64,000 nt of DNA from Acidimicrobiia bacterium (GTDB taxonomy: Bacteria; Acidobacteriota; Vicinamibacteria; Vicinamibacterales; CAVVIG01), in contig VFZL01000002.1 of assembly GCA_016871175.1 (NCBI GenBank), forward strand, positions 124,001-188,000, read 5' to 3'. Both the position numbers and the translations under genes were made by a program. Numbering within the stretch: position 1 is the stretch's first letter; the number at the start of each line of letters is the position of its first letter. Below, one piece after another: positions 53,472 through 62,257 of this stretch. The notes under the pieces were generated by a model. It did no database searches and had not been told where the DNA came from. It saw only the letters and a program-made list of their open reading frames with translations.

Positions 53472-54524
53472 ATGTCCTGGCGTCACGTCACGGTGGCCGC
53501 GCTCGTCTCCGGTCTCGTTGCCGGTTCCATCGTCGTTCTGGATCCGCAGGTGCGCGCGGCTGAGCCGCGTCCGTCCGCCCAGCAGGCGCCGCCTGCCGAT
53601 CCCGTGCAGAGCCCGGGGCCGTCAGCGGCCCGTTACCCGCGGAACGCCGATGAGTTCGACGCCTACTTCAAGAAGGTGGCGAACTGGGGTCGCTGGGGGA
53701 AAGACGACCAGTTCGGCACCCTCAACCTGATCACGCCGGAGAAGCGGAAACAGGCGGCTTCGCTCGTCAAGGTCGGTCAGTCGGTCGGGCTGGCGCACGT
53801 CGCCATCACGGAGAAGACCCCTGACAACCCGTCTCCCTACGAGCACACGATGAACCGCGGGTTTACGAGCGACACGCTTCGTGTGTCGTTCCACGGCTAC
53901 GCGCATAGCCACATGGACTCCCTGTGCCACATGCTCTACAAGGGCCAGACCTACAACGGGCACGCGACCGGAGAGGTGAACACCGAGAAGGGCTGCACCA
54001 AGCTCAGTATCCAGAACATGCGGAACGGCTACGTGACGCGTGGCATCTTGATGGACATTCCGCGGCTCAAGGGTGTGCCGTATCTCGAACCGGGCACGCC
54101 GATCTTCGTCGAGGATCTCGAGGCGTGGGAGAAGAAGGCAGGCGTCAAGGTGGCGTCCGGCGACGCCCTGCTGATTCGAACGGGCCGCTGGGCACGTCGC
54201 GAGAAGCTCGGTCCGTGGACGATTGGCCAGAATGAAGCCGGGTTGCATGCGTCAACGGTGCAGTGGCTGAAAGATCGCGGCGTGTCGCTCATCGGCAGCG
54301 ACAGCGCGCTCGACGTGACGCCGTCGCTCGTCGACAGTCAGGCGCTGCCGGTCCACGTGCTCGTGATCGCCGCGCTTGGCCTGAATATCCTCGACAATCA
54401 ATACCTCGAGCCGCTCGGTGAGCTCGCGGCGAAACAGAATCGCTGGGAGTTCATGCTCACCGTCGCCCCCGTGCCCGTCGCTGGCGGCACCGGGTTCCCC
54501 GTCAACGCGTTGGCGACGTTTTGA
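53472..54524 (+). CDS. Exported cyclase-family (kynurenine-formamidase-like) protein
   Basis: A 350-residue protein with AGGAGG before the ATG and a signal peptide (to about VRAAEP). The cyclase-family metal motif is SFHGYAHSHMDSLCHMLY, with H147-x-D149-x3-H153 as the Zn/Mn ligands. GDALLIRTGRW and HASTVQWLKDRGVSLIGSDSALDV are typical later motifs. The family includes metal-dependent formamidases and cyclic-ester or isatin hydrolases; the substrate is unknown here. It is exported, unlike kynurenine formamidase. A 22-base gap separates it from the Tat DUF3237 gene, so the two are probably an operon. Confidence 0.85.
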   Translation: MSWRHVTVAALVSGLVAGSIVVLDPQVRAAEPRPSAQQAPPADPVQSPGPSAARYPRNADEFDAYFKKVANWGRWGKDDQFGTLNLITPEKRKQAASLVKVGQSVGLAHVAITEKTPDNPSPYEHTMNRGFTSDTLRVSFHGYAHSHMDSLCHMLYKGQTYNGHATGEVNTEKGCTKLSIQNMRNGYVTRGILMDIPRLKGVPYLEPGTPIFVEDLEAWEKKAGVKVASGDALLIRTGRWARREKLGPWTIGQNEAGLHASTVQWLKDRGVSLIGSDSALDVTPSLVDSQALPVHVLVIAALGLNILDNQYLEPLGELAAKQNRWEFMLTVAPVPVAGGTGFPVNALATF

Positions 54525-54546
54525 AGACGCAGTGGGAGGTCTCTCA

Positions 54547-55074
54547 ATGCCATCCAAGCTGAGCCGACGCGATTTGGCGAAGTTGGGCGCCGGGGCGATC
54601 GCAGGATTGAGCGGCCTGAGCCTTCCGACGAAAGTCGAGGCTCAAGGACCGAGCACGGAACGACCGGCGGCGCTCAAGTCCGAGTTCTTGCTCGACATGA
54701 TTCTCGAGACCGGTGGACTCGGGAGCGGACCCGTGGGTTCTCGGAACATCGTTGCGGTGACGGGCGGGACGTTCGAAGGCCCGAAGCTCAAGGGCACGGT
54801 CCTCGGGCCGGGGGCAGACTGGGTCACCACTGTGAACCCCGCCCTGCGCGTGCTGGACGTCCGGACGATCTTCGTGACCGACGACAACCAGCGGATCTAC
54901 GTGACGTATCGTGGCGTGATCTCGACGCCGCAGGGGCAACCGATGTACTGGCGGACAACCCCGGTGTTCGAGACGAGCTCAGAGAAATACGCGTGGCTGA
55001 ACGGCATCGTTGCCGTCGGCGTGCCGTTCACCGTGCCGAGTCGCGTGAGTTATCGGGTGTTCCAGATTCTGTAG
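54547..55074 (+). CDS. DUF3237-family protein with Tat signal
   Basis: A 175-residue protein from the ATG at 54547 (GGGAGGT upstream). KLSRRDLAKLGAGAIAGLSG is a twin-arginine signal with RR at 7-8. The mature domain is DUF3237: FLLDMILETGG, VAVTGGTFEGPKLKGTVLGPGADWVT, VDVRTIFVTDDN-type strands, and IYVTYRGVISTPQG. The fold is a small antiparallel beta barrel with no proven activity. It directly follows the exported cyclase, so a joint role on one cyclic or aromatic substrate is plausible. Confidence 0.8.
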   Translation: MPSKLSRRDLAKLGAGAIAGLSGLSLPTKVEAQGPSTERPAALKSEFLLDMILETGGLGSGPVGSRNIVAVTGGTFEGPKLKGTVLGPGADWVTTVNPALRVLDVRTIFVTDDNQRIYVTYRGVISTPQGQPMYWRTTPVFETSSEKYAWLNGIVAVGVPFTVPSRVSYRVFQIL

Positions 55075-55266
55075 CTCCGCGTTCCCGGAGGCGCTGCCCT
55101 CCGCTGAGCCTGGCGACCACTGACGCGCGCGAGCGACGTCGTCCGTCATGCGGAGGCCTGTGCCAGGGGTCCCGCATGAGTTTCCTGGTCGCGCGCGGCC
55201 GGACCGTGCGCCCTTCGCTTCGCCGCGGGCTGAGCCTGAATCAGCCATACAGCCACGAAGCGGGCA

Positions 55267-56635
55267 TCACACGGTCGAGGGCACGGCGGGCGGCGCCAGC
55301 CCCCACGGCGTGCCGGCACCCGCCGGTACGCGCCGCGCGAGCACGCGCCAGGCGACGGCCGGCGACAACAACGTGGGCGGCGGCGCGAGCAGGTTCAGCA
55401 CGTCGAAGAACTTCCGGCACACTATTGCATCCTCGGACGCGACCGCGTGGACCCGATTGAGGTACCGGTTGAGCAGCGCCGACCCGGGCGGACGCGTTCC
55501 CTCGACCTCCGGATACCGGAGATCCTCCCCGGTGGCGATCGTCCACGGGATGTCCACGATCCGGCGCGCGCACCGGTAAAAGCGCGCAGCGAGGCCATCC
55601 ACGCCGGCGGCCAGCGTCTCCTCAATCGCCTTCGCCTCCATGGCCGCAGTCGACATCCCCTGCCCGTAGATCGGATTGAAGCTGCAGACGGCGTCGCCGA
55701 TGACCACATAGCCGTTCGGGAATCGCGCCATCCGCTCGTACAGCCGGCGCTGGTTGGCCGGGAAGCGATAGGTCGTGATCGGACCCATCGGCTCGACCCC
55801 AGCGACGAGGTCGTGGACGGCCGACACCGGCAGCGACGCCGCGTACGCACGCCAAGCCGGTGGATCAGTCGGCGGATAGTCGCCCAGCGTGCTCACCCAG
55901 CGCGACCCTTCGGCCGCGAGCACAGCGCCGTATCGCCGGCTGAGCGGCGGCGTGCCGGCGATGATGCCACCCATCGAGCTGAAGAAGTCGCCCGGGCGCC
56001 GCTCGAACACCGCGGTCGCGTAGCCGACGTCCACCTTCACCGTGCGCGTGTCCGGCCGGCCGAAGCCCCAGCCGTCCAGCCACGTCGGCGAATTGCGACC
56101 CGCGTCCACTCGCATCGACGACGAGGTCGGCGGTGATCGTCTCGTCGGGTCCGCCCTCGCGCGTGCGCACGGTCAGCCCGGTCACACGGCCCGCCGCCGG
56201 GTCGAAGACCGGCTTCACCGCGGACGTCCCGTCCAGGAATGTGACGTTGCTCAGCGCGCGCACCCTGCTCCGGATCGCGCGCTCGAGGCACGGCCGGCTG
56301 ACGACGATGCCTCATAGACCCGCATCGTGTCTCAGCTTCCACTTCCCGAACTGAAACCAGAGGAAGTCGCCGCCGACGTCGCCTCGCGGTGCACCGATCG
56401 CCTCGAGCTCGTCCATCAGGCCCGCGAAGTACGCGTCCATGATCCGGTAGCCGCTCGTGAGGAGCCCGTGGGCGTGCGCCGCCTGCGGCACCCCCTTCCG
56501 GAGTTCGGCGGTGTCGGCCAGCCGATCGCGATCGACGATGGTGCCGGATCTGAACGTGGAGCTGATCGCCCGGGCCGCGAGCAGACCGCTCATGCTCGCA
56601 CCGAGTACTACCGCCGAGTCGCGCCGGTCTGCCAT
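55267..56635 (-). pseudogene. FAD-dependent monooxygenase gene with nonsense and frameshift lesions
   Basis: From ATG 56635 (CGGAG upstream) the product starts SAVVLGASMSGLLAARAIS (FAD loop) and runs to WKLRHDAGL. A TGA at 56312-56314 then interrupts it in frame; translation past it, GIVVSRPCLERAIRSRVRAL, is the expected continuation, so a CGA-to-TGA change fits. A second lesion near 56091-56094 shifts the frame: VVDASGRGSQ is followed by SPTWLDGWGFGRP one frame over, as if one base was inserted. The rest continues intact, with GYVVIGDAVCSFNPIYGQGMS as the second FAD motif, to 55267. The intact protein would be about 455 residues. Decay or sequencing error are both possible. Confidence 0.82.
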
Positions 56636-56757
56636 GTGCTGCTCCGTTCCCATTACTTCGTGGCGCGCCCGGCGCGAGCTGATCGAGGGAGATCCGCTCA
56701 AGCCGCCGCACCGCGTCCTGGAGTCCCGCAGGTCTGGGTATCGACTCAAGGCTTCCG

Positions 56758-58926
56758 TCAGCGAGCGAGCGGATCCGGCCGCAGCTGGAACTTCACCAGT
56801 CCACTACGCGCGCTCTTCCCGCCTTCGAGGTGCCACACGAGATTGGTGCCGTAGTCGGCCCATACGCCGTGACCTTTCCAGCCGGTCTTCGGATCGTCGA
56901 TGCGACCGTCGAGACCGCGCGAGTAGAACCCGAGCGGATACGGCACGCGAAGCGTCACGAACTTGCCGGCCTTCGGATCGAGCGCGAGCAGCGAGTCAGA
57001 TCCCGATCCGTTGAGCATCGGCACGTTCGGTCCCATGCCCAGCGTGCCGAACTGATCGACCCAGTTGTAGTACGCGAAGTCAGAGCTGCCAGGGAGGTTC
57101 GTACCCTTCATCTGTGGTCCCGGCGCTGGATACAGCGTCCAGCCTTCCTTGCACTGCTGACCGGTCGCGTTCGGACCGTTGAAGACCTTGCACTTGCGGC
57201 GGTCGAACGAGCCGAGGTGCGGTCCGCCCGAGAGCCCCACCCACACCACGCCGTTGCGATCGATGTCGACACCTCGCGGCGCGTGTCCGGCGATGCCGTC
57301 GGCACGCGTCTGGTCGAACGGCGGTTCGTACACTTCTGTCCTGCACGTCTCGGGCGGGTTGTTGCCGAGCTCCATCCGGTGAATGCGGCCCGGCACGCCA
57401 GGCGTGCCCCACCACACCGCGCCGTCGATGGGGCTGGCCACGATGCCGTACGGGAAGCCGGCAATCCGCATGTCCTTGCTGGGATCGCGGGCGACGTTGG
57501 GTTCCGTGTAAGGCCCGATCTTGCCGTCGCCGTTGGTGTCCACGACCATCGGACACCAGCCTTGCGACTTCTCGGCGCTGCCAGACGCGTCGAAGTCCGC
57601 AGTGCGCACCCAGCCGATCACGTTGGAATCACCGGAGAAGTAGAGCGTGTGCTGCTTGTCCTCGCCGAACTGCAGATGGTGCGTGCTGAAGCAGGTGTCG
57701 ACCGGTGTGCTCTTACCGGTTTTCGGGTCGTACAAGGACGCCTGCCGAGAGCTCGTCTTCAGCGGGAAGTTCTTCGCGAAGGGGTTGGTGGCCGAGGTGC
57801 AATACGAGGGATTCTGCGCCGGCCGTACGGCGGCGGTGGCCCACACCCGCTGCTTGTGGTCCATCATCGGGTTGTGCGGGTGAATCGTGTTGTTGAAGAT
57901 GACCTCACTGCCGAAGTACGCCGACGGGACATCCACCTTCGCCGGCATGTACGACGGGGCGCCCGACGCGATCGTGGCGATCGGGATCTCGCCCGCGGCG
58001 TGCTCGACGGGGTCCACCCATAGCAGCTTGTCCTTCGTGAAGTCGACACCGTAGATGCGCCCGTTCGCGTTCAGCGTCGGGTTGCGCTTGTCGGTCGCCA
58101 CCTCGTCGTGGACGTACGATGTCGCGGTGCCCCAATCCCACATCGTCAAAACCAGGTTGCGTTCGAGGCCCTGTGGCCGTGGCGGCTGCGGCGGCACCTC
58201 GCCGGCGGCGATCCGATCGGACCAATCGGCGAACATCTGGAGCGCGCGCTGCCGCCCGAAGCGATTGAGCGCCGCGCTCATCTGCGGTCCACGCTGGCCG
58301 GCTTGTAGGCGCCGATCCCACGCCTCGATGCTGGACCGTCCAGTCTTGTGGAACTCGGGAATCTCGCGGGTCGGCTTGTTGCCCATCTGGTGGCACAGCT
58401 GGCATCCGTCCTTGAGCGCCGTGATCCAATCGGCCTGCGTCTTCATGGTCGGCGCGATGCCGTTCCCGTTGGGCCCCGTTCCTGGGAACTCCTCTTTAGG
58501 GGGAATCCTGATGAGCGAGTACCAGTAGTCGGCCGGATAGATCTCGGCCGCCGCTCTGGCGGTCGGCGCGATCGTCGCGGTGAGGTTGACGCGCTGACCT
58601 GGCGACGATTTCACTGGCGCGGAATCGACGAGCCCATAGCCGCGAACCCAGAGGCTGTAGCTGCCGCGCGGCAAGTCGGGCACGATGTACCGGCCCTGAT
58701 CGTCGGTGACGACGATCTTGCGGAGCTTGGTTTTCGTGTCGGTCGTTTCAGCGATGACCCACACGCCAGCCTCGGGGCCCTTGGTGCTCGCCACCACGCC
58801 GCCGATGTCGTCGGGGTCGATGGTCACAGCGCCGGCCGCCGGCGCCTGCGCGCGCGTCGCGATGGACGAGAGCGCCGTCAGGCTGGCGATGACGACGGCC
58901 GAAACCACACGCATCAGTCGAGTCAT
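56758..58926 (-). CDS. Exported carboxypeptidase-regulatory / c-heme / propeller protein (copy B)
   Basis: A 722-residue protein from the ATG at 58926 (TGAGGA upstream). Same plan as the gene at 45146: signal (to about ATRAQAP), regulatory domain about 40-122 (DDIGGVVASTKGPEAGVWVI, QGRYIVPDLPRGSYSLWVRG), heme site C175-Q-L-C178-H179 (GCQLCHQMGNKPTREIP), and propeller with DIDRNGVVWVGLSGG, FNGPNATGQQCKEGWT and the closing YPLGFYSRGLDGRIDDP and WHLEGGKSARSGLVKFQL. It has about 30 extra residues before the heme. It is not next to a TonB receptor but is divergent from the lipocalin-like gene. Periplasmic redox or binding role is inferred. Confidence 0.8.
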   Translation of the reverse strand: MTRLMRVVSAVVIASLTALSSIATRAQAPAAGAVTIDPDDIGGVVASTKGPEAGVWVIAETTDTKTKLRKIVVTDDQGRYIVPDLPRGSYSLWVRGYGLVDSAPVKSSPGQRVNLTATIAPTARAAAEIYPADYWYSLIRIPPKEEFPGTGPNGNGIAPTMKTQADWITALKDGCQLCHQMGNKPTREIPEFHKTGRSSIEAWDRRLQAGQRGPQMSAALNRFGRQRALQMFADWSDRIAAGEVPPQPPRPQGLERNLVLTMWDWGTATSYVHDEVATDKRNPTLNANGRIYGVDFTKDKLLWVDPVEHAAGEIPIATIASGAPSYMPAKVDVPSAYFGSEVIFNNTIHPHNPMMDHKQRVWATAAVRPAQNPSYCTSATNPFAKNFPLKTSSRQASLYDPKTGKSTPVDTCFSTHHLQFGEDKQHTLYFSGDSNVIGWVRTADFDASGSAEKSQGWCPMVVDTNGDGKIGPYTEPNVARDPSKDMRIAGFPYGIVASPIDGAVWWGTPGVPGRIHRMELGNNPPETCRTEVYEPPFDQTRADGIAGHAPRGVDIDRNGVVWVGLSGGPHLGSFDRRKCKVFNGPNATGQQCKEGWTLYPAPGPQMKGTNLPGSSDFAYYNWVDQFGTLGMGPNVPMLNGSGSDSLLALDPKAGKFVTLRVPYPLGFYSRGLDGRIDDPKTGWKGHGVWADYGTNLVWHLEGGKSARSGLVKFQLRPDPLAR

Positions 58927-59076
58927 AACGTCCTCAGGAAAGAGCCAGCGCCTATTCTGCACCCTCGCCGCCCATTTTCAAGCCCGAACCCCCGACCCGC
59001 GAATCCCCGGATCCAGAAACCGTCCACCCCCCCCGAACCTGAGAACCTTCGAACTCCTTCAACCCTTTACGACGCG

Positions 59077-59082
59077 TATACT
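59077..59082 (+). promoter_or_regulatory. Candidate -10 box TATACT before the lipocalin-like gene
   Basis: TATACT at 59077-59082 matches 5/6 of the sigma70 -10 hexamer and lies 22 bases before the ATG, in a C-rich intergenic stretch (58980-59040, with an 8-C run). No well-spaced -35 hexamer is visible, so support is weak. Confidence 0.3.
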
Positions 59083-59104
59083 CGCCTCAGAAAGCGAGGC
59101 ACGT

Positions 59105-60076
59105 ATGCAGCGAATGGGTGTGGCCCTCCTGGCGTGGTTGCTCCTGGCCCCGGCCGATGCTCTCGCCCAGCGCGAAGGCGCCACGGGCGCGGCGGCCCTG
59201 AAGGACCAATTCATCGGAACCTGGAGGCTGGTCGGCGTCGAGCAGCGGAACGCGAAGGGCGAAGTCGTGCCGCGCGCGGCGGGTGTGGCCGAGCGCACCG
59301 GGTACATCATCTACGACCCGGCTGGATACATGGCGGTGTCGATCATGCCGGTCGGCCGAAAGAAGTATGCCGGGCCGCAGGCGACTGAGGCCGAAGCCCT
59401 AGCGGCCATCAGCGGGTACGCGGCGTATTTCGGAGCGTTCTCGATCGACGCCGCCGCCAAGACGGTCACGCATCATCTGCAAGGCAGCCTCGACCCCGGC
59501 ATGGCGCCGGATCAGGTGCGCCGCTTCGAGTTGACCGGCAATCGGATCACGCTGAAGCCACCACCTGCGGCCAACGGCAACCAGTCCGCGCTCACGTGGG
59601 AGCGGATGCCTGACCTTGCGAATCCTACGGCGGAGCAACGCAAGTTCTTCGGCTTCTGGAAGCTGATCTCGAACGAGCGTAAGAATCAGAAGGGTGAGAT
59701 CCTTGCGTCCAACCCTGGACAGACGGGCTACATCATCTATACGCCGGCGGGCTTCATGATGGTTCACATGGTGCAGCCGAACCGGAAGAGGTACGCGGGC
59801 GCGCAGCCGACCGGCGCCGAGGCGAAGGAGGCGCTCGCAAAGTACACAAACTACTTCGGTCCCTTCATCGTCCACGCGACCGATGGGTACGTCGTGCACG
59901 ATCAATACGGGTCGGTGAACGTTGGTCGAAACGGCTATGGTCCGCTGCAGCGTTTCTACACGTTCGCGGGCAATCGACTGCTGCTGCAGCCGCCGAAGAC
60001 CGACACGCCCGATGGCCAGACGCTCCAGGGCACGATTACGTGGGAGAAGGCGCCCACGATGTCCGGAACGAGGTAG
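59105..60076 (+). CDS. Secreted protein with two lipocalin-like domains
   Basis: A 323-residue protein from the ATG at 59105, with GAGG upstream. The frame stays open 5' of this, but there only non-coding-like, C-rich sequence is found. The signal ends near DALAQRE. Two homologous halves follow. Half 1 (about 35-170) starts FIGTWRLVGVEQRNAKGEVV and includes GYIIYDPAGYMAV. Half 2 (about 185-320) starts FFGFWKLISNERKNQKGEIL and includes GYIIYTPAGFMMV. Each is a lipocalin-like (Lipocalin_5 type) barrel, so an internal duplication. Such domains bind small hydrophobic molecules; ligand unknown. It is followed by the LVIVD protein after 38 bases, probably as an operon. Confidence 0.83.
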   Translation: MQRMGVALLAWLLLAPADALAQREGATGAAALKDQFIGTWRLVGVEQRNAKGEVVPRAAGVAERTGYIIYDPAGYMAVSIMPVGRKKYAGPQATEAEALAAISGYAAYFGAFSIDAAAKTVTHHLQGSLDPGMAPDQVRRFELTGNRITLKPPPAANGNQSALTWERMPDLANPTAEQRKFFGFWKLISNERKNQKGEILASNPGQTGYIIYTPAGFMMVHMVQPNRKRYAGAQPTGAEAKEALAKYTNYFGPFIVHATDGYVVHDQYGSVNVGRNGYGPLQRFYTFAGNRLLLQPPKTDTPDGQTLQGTITWEKAPTMSGTR

Positions 60077-60114
60077 GAATCGTGGCGCTGAGCCACACGT
60101 GAAAGGTAGGACCC

Positions 60115-61536
60115 ATGCGTCGACTCCTATTCGCGGCGCTCGCGGTCGCGCTGGTGTCGCTGCCTGCGGGTCCATCCGCTCAACAACGGCCAGGCCGGGT
60201 CGAGAAGGCGAACATGGAGCTCGTCGGGTTCGACGATCTCCAGGCCCGCAGCGCATATCAGCCGCTCATACGCCAGCAGGGCGGGCGTTGGATCGCGTAT
60301 GTCGGCCACCATGGCGGTGCCGCGCCCAATCCGTTGACGAATCGTCGAGAGCCCAACGGCACGTCGATTCTGGATGTGACCAATCCCAAGCAGCCTCGAT
60401 ACCTCGCGCACATTCCCGGCGAGGCAGGGCAGGGCGAGGCAGGCGGCGCGCAGATGGTCCGCGTGTGCGACGGCAGCCAGCTCCCGCGAGCGGACCGGAA
60501 CAAGGTCTACCTCCTGCGGACGATCGGCAACACCGGTCACGAGATCTGGGATGTGACCGATCCGACCAAGCCGGTGCACGTCACGGTGGTTGTCAGCGGT
60601 CTCCGCGGGACTCACAAGAACTGGTGGGAGTGCGACACGGGCATCGCCTACTTGGTGTCGGGCGCGCCCGGATGGCGCACCGATCGTATGACGCTCATCT
60701 ACGACTTGAGCGATCCAGCCAAGCCGGTGTTCGTCCGCGAGTTCGGACTGCCCGGCCAGCAAGCGGACGGCGCTGGGCCGCCGCCCACGGGCCTGCACGG
60801 CCCGATCTCGACAGGACCCAAAGGCAATCGCGTGTACTTCGGCTACGGCACCAGCGCCGGTGGCGTCGTCCAGATCGTCGACCGCGAGAAGCTCCTGAAC
60901 GGCCCCAAGGAGCCGACCAACCAGAACCTCTTGTCTCCCCAGATCGGTCGCTTGGATCTTCCGCCGAACGTGGGCGCGCACACGGTGTTCCCCGTCCTCC
61001 GTGTCGAGATTCCGGAATTCGGCAGACAGTCCGACACGGGTGTTCGCGACTTCATCGTCATCACGAACGAGTCGACGGCGAACGAATGCCGAGAAGCGAG
61101 GCAGATGGTCTGGGTGGCGGATATCACTGCGGAGTCGAAGCCGTTCGGCGTCGCCAATTGGACGGTGCCGGAGGCGAGCGGCGGGTTCTGTGGCCGTGGC
61201 GGCCGGTTCGGCACGCACTCGTCGAACGAGAACTTCACGCTCGTCTATTACGGCCGCGTGATGTTCTTCGCGCACTTCAACGCGGGCGTGCGCGCGGTCG
61301 ACATTCGCGATCCGTTTCACCCCAAGGAGATCGGCTTCTACATTCCCGCCATCACCGAGAAGACCGACAAGCGCTGCGTGGGGACCGCGCCGAACGAGCG
61401 CTGCAAGGTAGCGATCCAGACCAACAACGTCGAAGTCGACGACCGCGGCTACATCTACATCGTCGATCGCGCGAACACGGGGATGCACATCCTGGAGCTC
61501 ACCGGCGCCGCGCGCAAGGTCGCCAACCTTCCTTAA
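60115..61536 (+). CDS. Secreted LVIVD-repeat propeller protein
   Basis: A 473-residue protein with AGGTAGG before the ATG and a signal peptide (to about PSAQQRP). LVIVD-type blades appear as TSILDVTNPKQPRYLAHIPG, HEIWDVTDPTKPVHVTVV, TLIYDLSDPAKPVFVREFG, VRAVDIRDPFHPKEIGFY and IYIVDRANTGMHILEL, giving a six- or seven-bladed propeller. Cysteines (MVRVCDG, NWWECD, NECREA, GGFCGRG, KRCVG, ERCKV) are numerous and suggest disulfides. No catalytic motif is evident; a binding or adhesive role outside the cytoplasm is likely. Downstream is the palindrome-rich gap. Confidence 0.85.
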   Translation: MRRLLFAALAVALVSLPAGPSAQQRPGRVEKANMELVGFDDLQARSAYQPLIRQQGGRWIAYVGHHGGAAPNPLTNRREPNGTSILDVTNPKQPRYLAHIPGEAGQGEAGGAQMVRVCDGSQLPRADRNKVYLLRTIGNTGHEIWDVTDPTKPVHVTVVVSGLRGTHKNWWECDTGIAYLVSGAPGWRTDRMTLIYDLSDPAKPVFVREFGLPGQQADGAGPPPTGLHGPISTGPKGNRVYFGYGTSAGGVVQIVDREKLLNGPKEPTNQNLLSPQIGRLDLPPNVGAHTVFPVLRVEIPEFGRQSDTGVRDFIVITNESTANECREARQMVWVADITAESKPFGVANWTVPEASGGFCGRGGRFGTHSSNENFTLVYYGRVMFFAHFNAGVRAVDIRDPFHPKEIGFYIPAITEKTDKRCVGTAPNERCKVAIQTNNVEVDDRGYIYIVDRANTGMHILELTGAARKVANLP

Positions 61537-61548
61537 ACCTTCCTTAGT

Positions 61549-61760
61549 CGGGGCTCCGCCCCGAACCCCCGCCTTCGCGCGAAGCGCTTCGGCGGGCCGC
61601 CGTAGCCTTGGCGGAGGCTGGCCGGCTCAGTCGCTGCGCGGGGGCCCGACGCTCCGTTCCGCTCCTTCGCCCCTCGACGCTGCTCGGGGCGACCCTGAGC
61701 CTGTCGAAGGGTCGCGGGCGCGCCGTGCGCGCCGCCGTTGTGCGGCTGGCGCAACGAGCA
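61549..61760. repeat. Mosaic of short palindromic intergenic repeats
   Basis: This non-coding stretch joins several units: CGGGGC-TCC-GCCCCG (61549-61563); overlapping palindromes TTCGCGCGAA (61574-61583) and GAAGCGCTTC (61581-61590); a GCCGCCGTAGCCTTGGCGGAGG tract near 61598-61619; and a cctgagcctgtcgaaggg unit (61694-61711) facing ccctcgacgctgctcgggg (61671-61689). The last resembles a palindromic element widespread in environmental genomes. There is no transposase. It lies 3' of the LVIVD gene. Confidence 0.6.
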
Positions 61761-61788
61761 AACGTTCTCGTTCGGGGCCTCATTACGA

Positions 61789-61840
61789 TCTAGCGAGGCT
61801 GCACCTCAGACCCACGAGCATGTGGCTCCGCCTCGCTAGA
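61789..61840. repeat. 11-bp perfect inverted repeat TCTAGCGAGGC
   Basis: TCTAGCGAGGC at 61789-61799 is exactly complementary to GCCTCGCTAGA at 61830-61840, with a 30-base loop. It may be a hairpin, a protein-binding site, or the ends of a tiny non-autonomous element. Confidence 0.6.
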
Positions 61841-61875
61841 CCAAACATCTATCACAGCCGCGCTGACGCGCGGGC

Positions 61876-61927
61876 GGCCTTGACCCGAAACTTGACTCAA
61901 AAAATCAGATTCGACCGGGTCAAGGCC
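61876..61927. repeat. 12-bp perfect inverted repeat GGCCTTGACCCG with A/T-rich loop
   Basis: GGCCTTGACCCG at 61876-61887 pairs exactly with CGGGTCAAGGCC at 61916-61927. The 28-base loop includes an AAAAAA run and a second TTGACTCA motif. It lies 15 bases from the stop of the retropepsin-like gene, so it may terminate that gene's transcript, or it may be an insertion-element end. Confidence 0.6.
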
Positions 61928-61942
61928 TCTAGTCGTTGAGGT

Positions 61943-62257
61943 TCAGCGGGGCCGGGCCGAGCAGGCGAGCACCATGCGCATCGGCTGCAGCTTCCGGCTG
62001 AGCGGATTGAGCATGAGGGCTAGCGTTTCGAGAGTCACGGCCCCGAGCAATGCCTCGTCTTCGGTCTCACCGAGCACCACCGGTGACGTCGCTCGACGTC
62101 CCTCGACCTCGAAGACCGCTTCGCTCACGCCGCGTGTTAGCGATGTCCCATCGGCCAGGACGAAGTCGAGCTCGCGGCTTGGCTTGAGGCCGAGCGCCTT
62201 CCAATCCGCCCGGCGCAGAACTGAGTACACCGCGCCGGAGTCGATTAGGAATCGCAC
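61943..62257 (-). CDS. Retropepsin-like clan AA aspartic protease, start uncertain
   Basis: At least 104 residues from a GTG at 62257. MRFLIDSGAVYSVL holds the D-S-G-A form of the DTG aspartate motif; LDFVLADGTSLTRGVSEAVF and ALLGAVTLETLALMLNPLSRKL follow as in small bacterial retropepsin-like proteins. These act as dimers. The GTG leaves no N-terminal strand before the DSG, whereas relatives have about 20-25 residues there. Reading back gives GLAYVDGRVSAPNRRQRPRR, preceded at 62318-62320 by ATA where ATG would be expected. So the true start is a mutated or non-canonical ATA, or the gene is impaired. Cytosolic; partner unknown. Confidence 0.68.
   Translation of the reverse strand: MRFLIDSGAVYSVLRRADWKALGLKPSRELDFVLADGTSLTRGVSEAVFEVEGRRATSPVVLGETEDEALLGAVTLETLALMLNPLSRKLQPMRMVLACSARPR

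Noticed and set aside
58706-59104. Extension of the lipocalin-like gene about 130 codons upstream
   Set aside because: The extension overlaps the divergent c-heme propeller gene and C-rich intergenic DNA. The ATG at 59105 has GAGG upstream and begins directly with a signal peptide.
61540-61790. Short Arg/Ser-rich open frames across the palindrome mosaic
   Set aside because: They are translations of repeat DNA and show repeat-derived peptides rather than protein-coding character.
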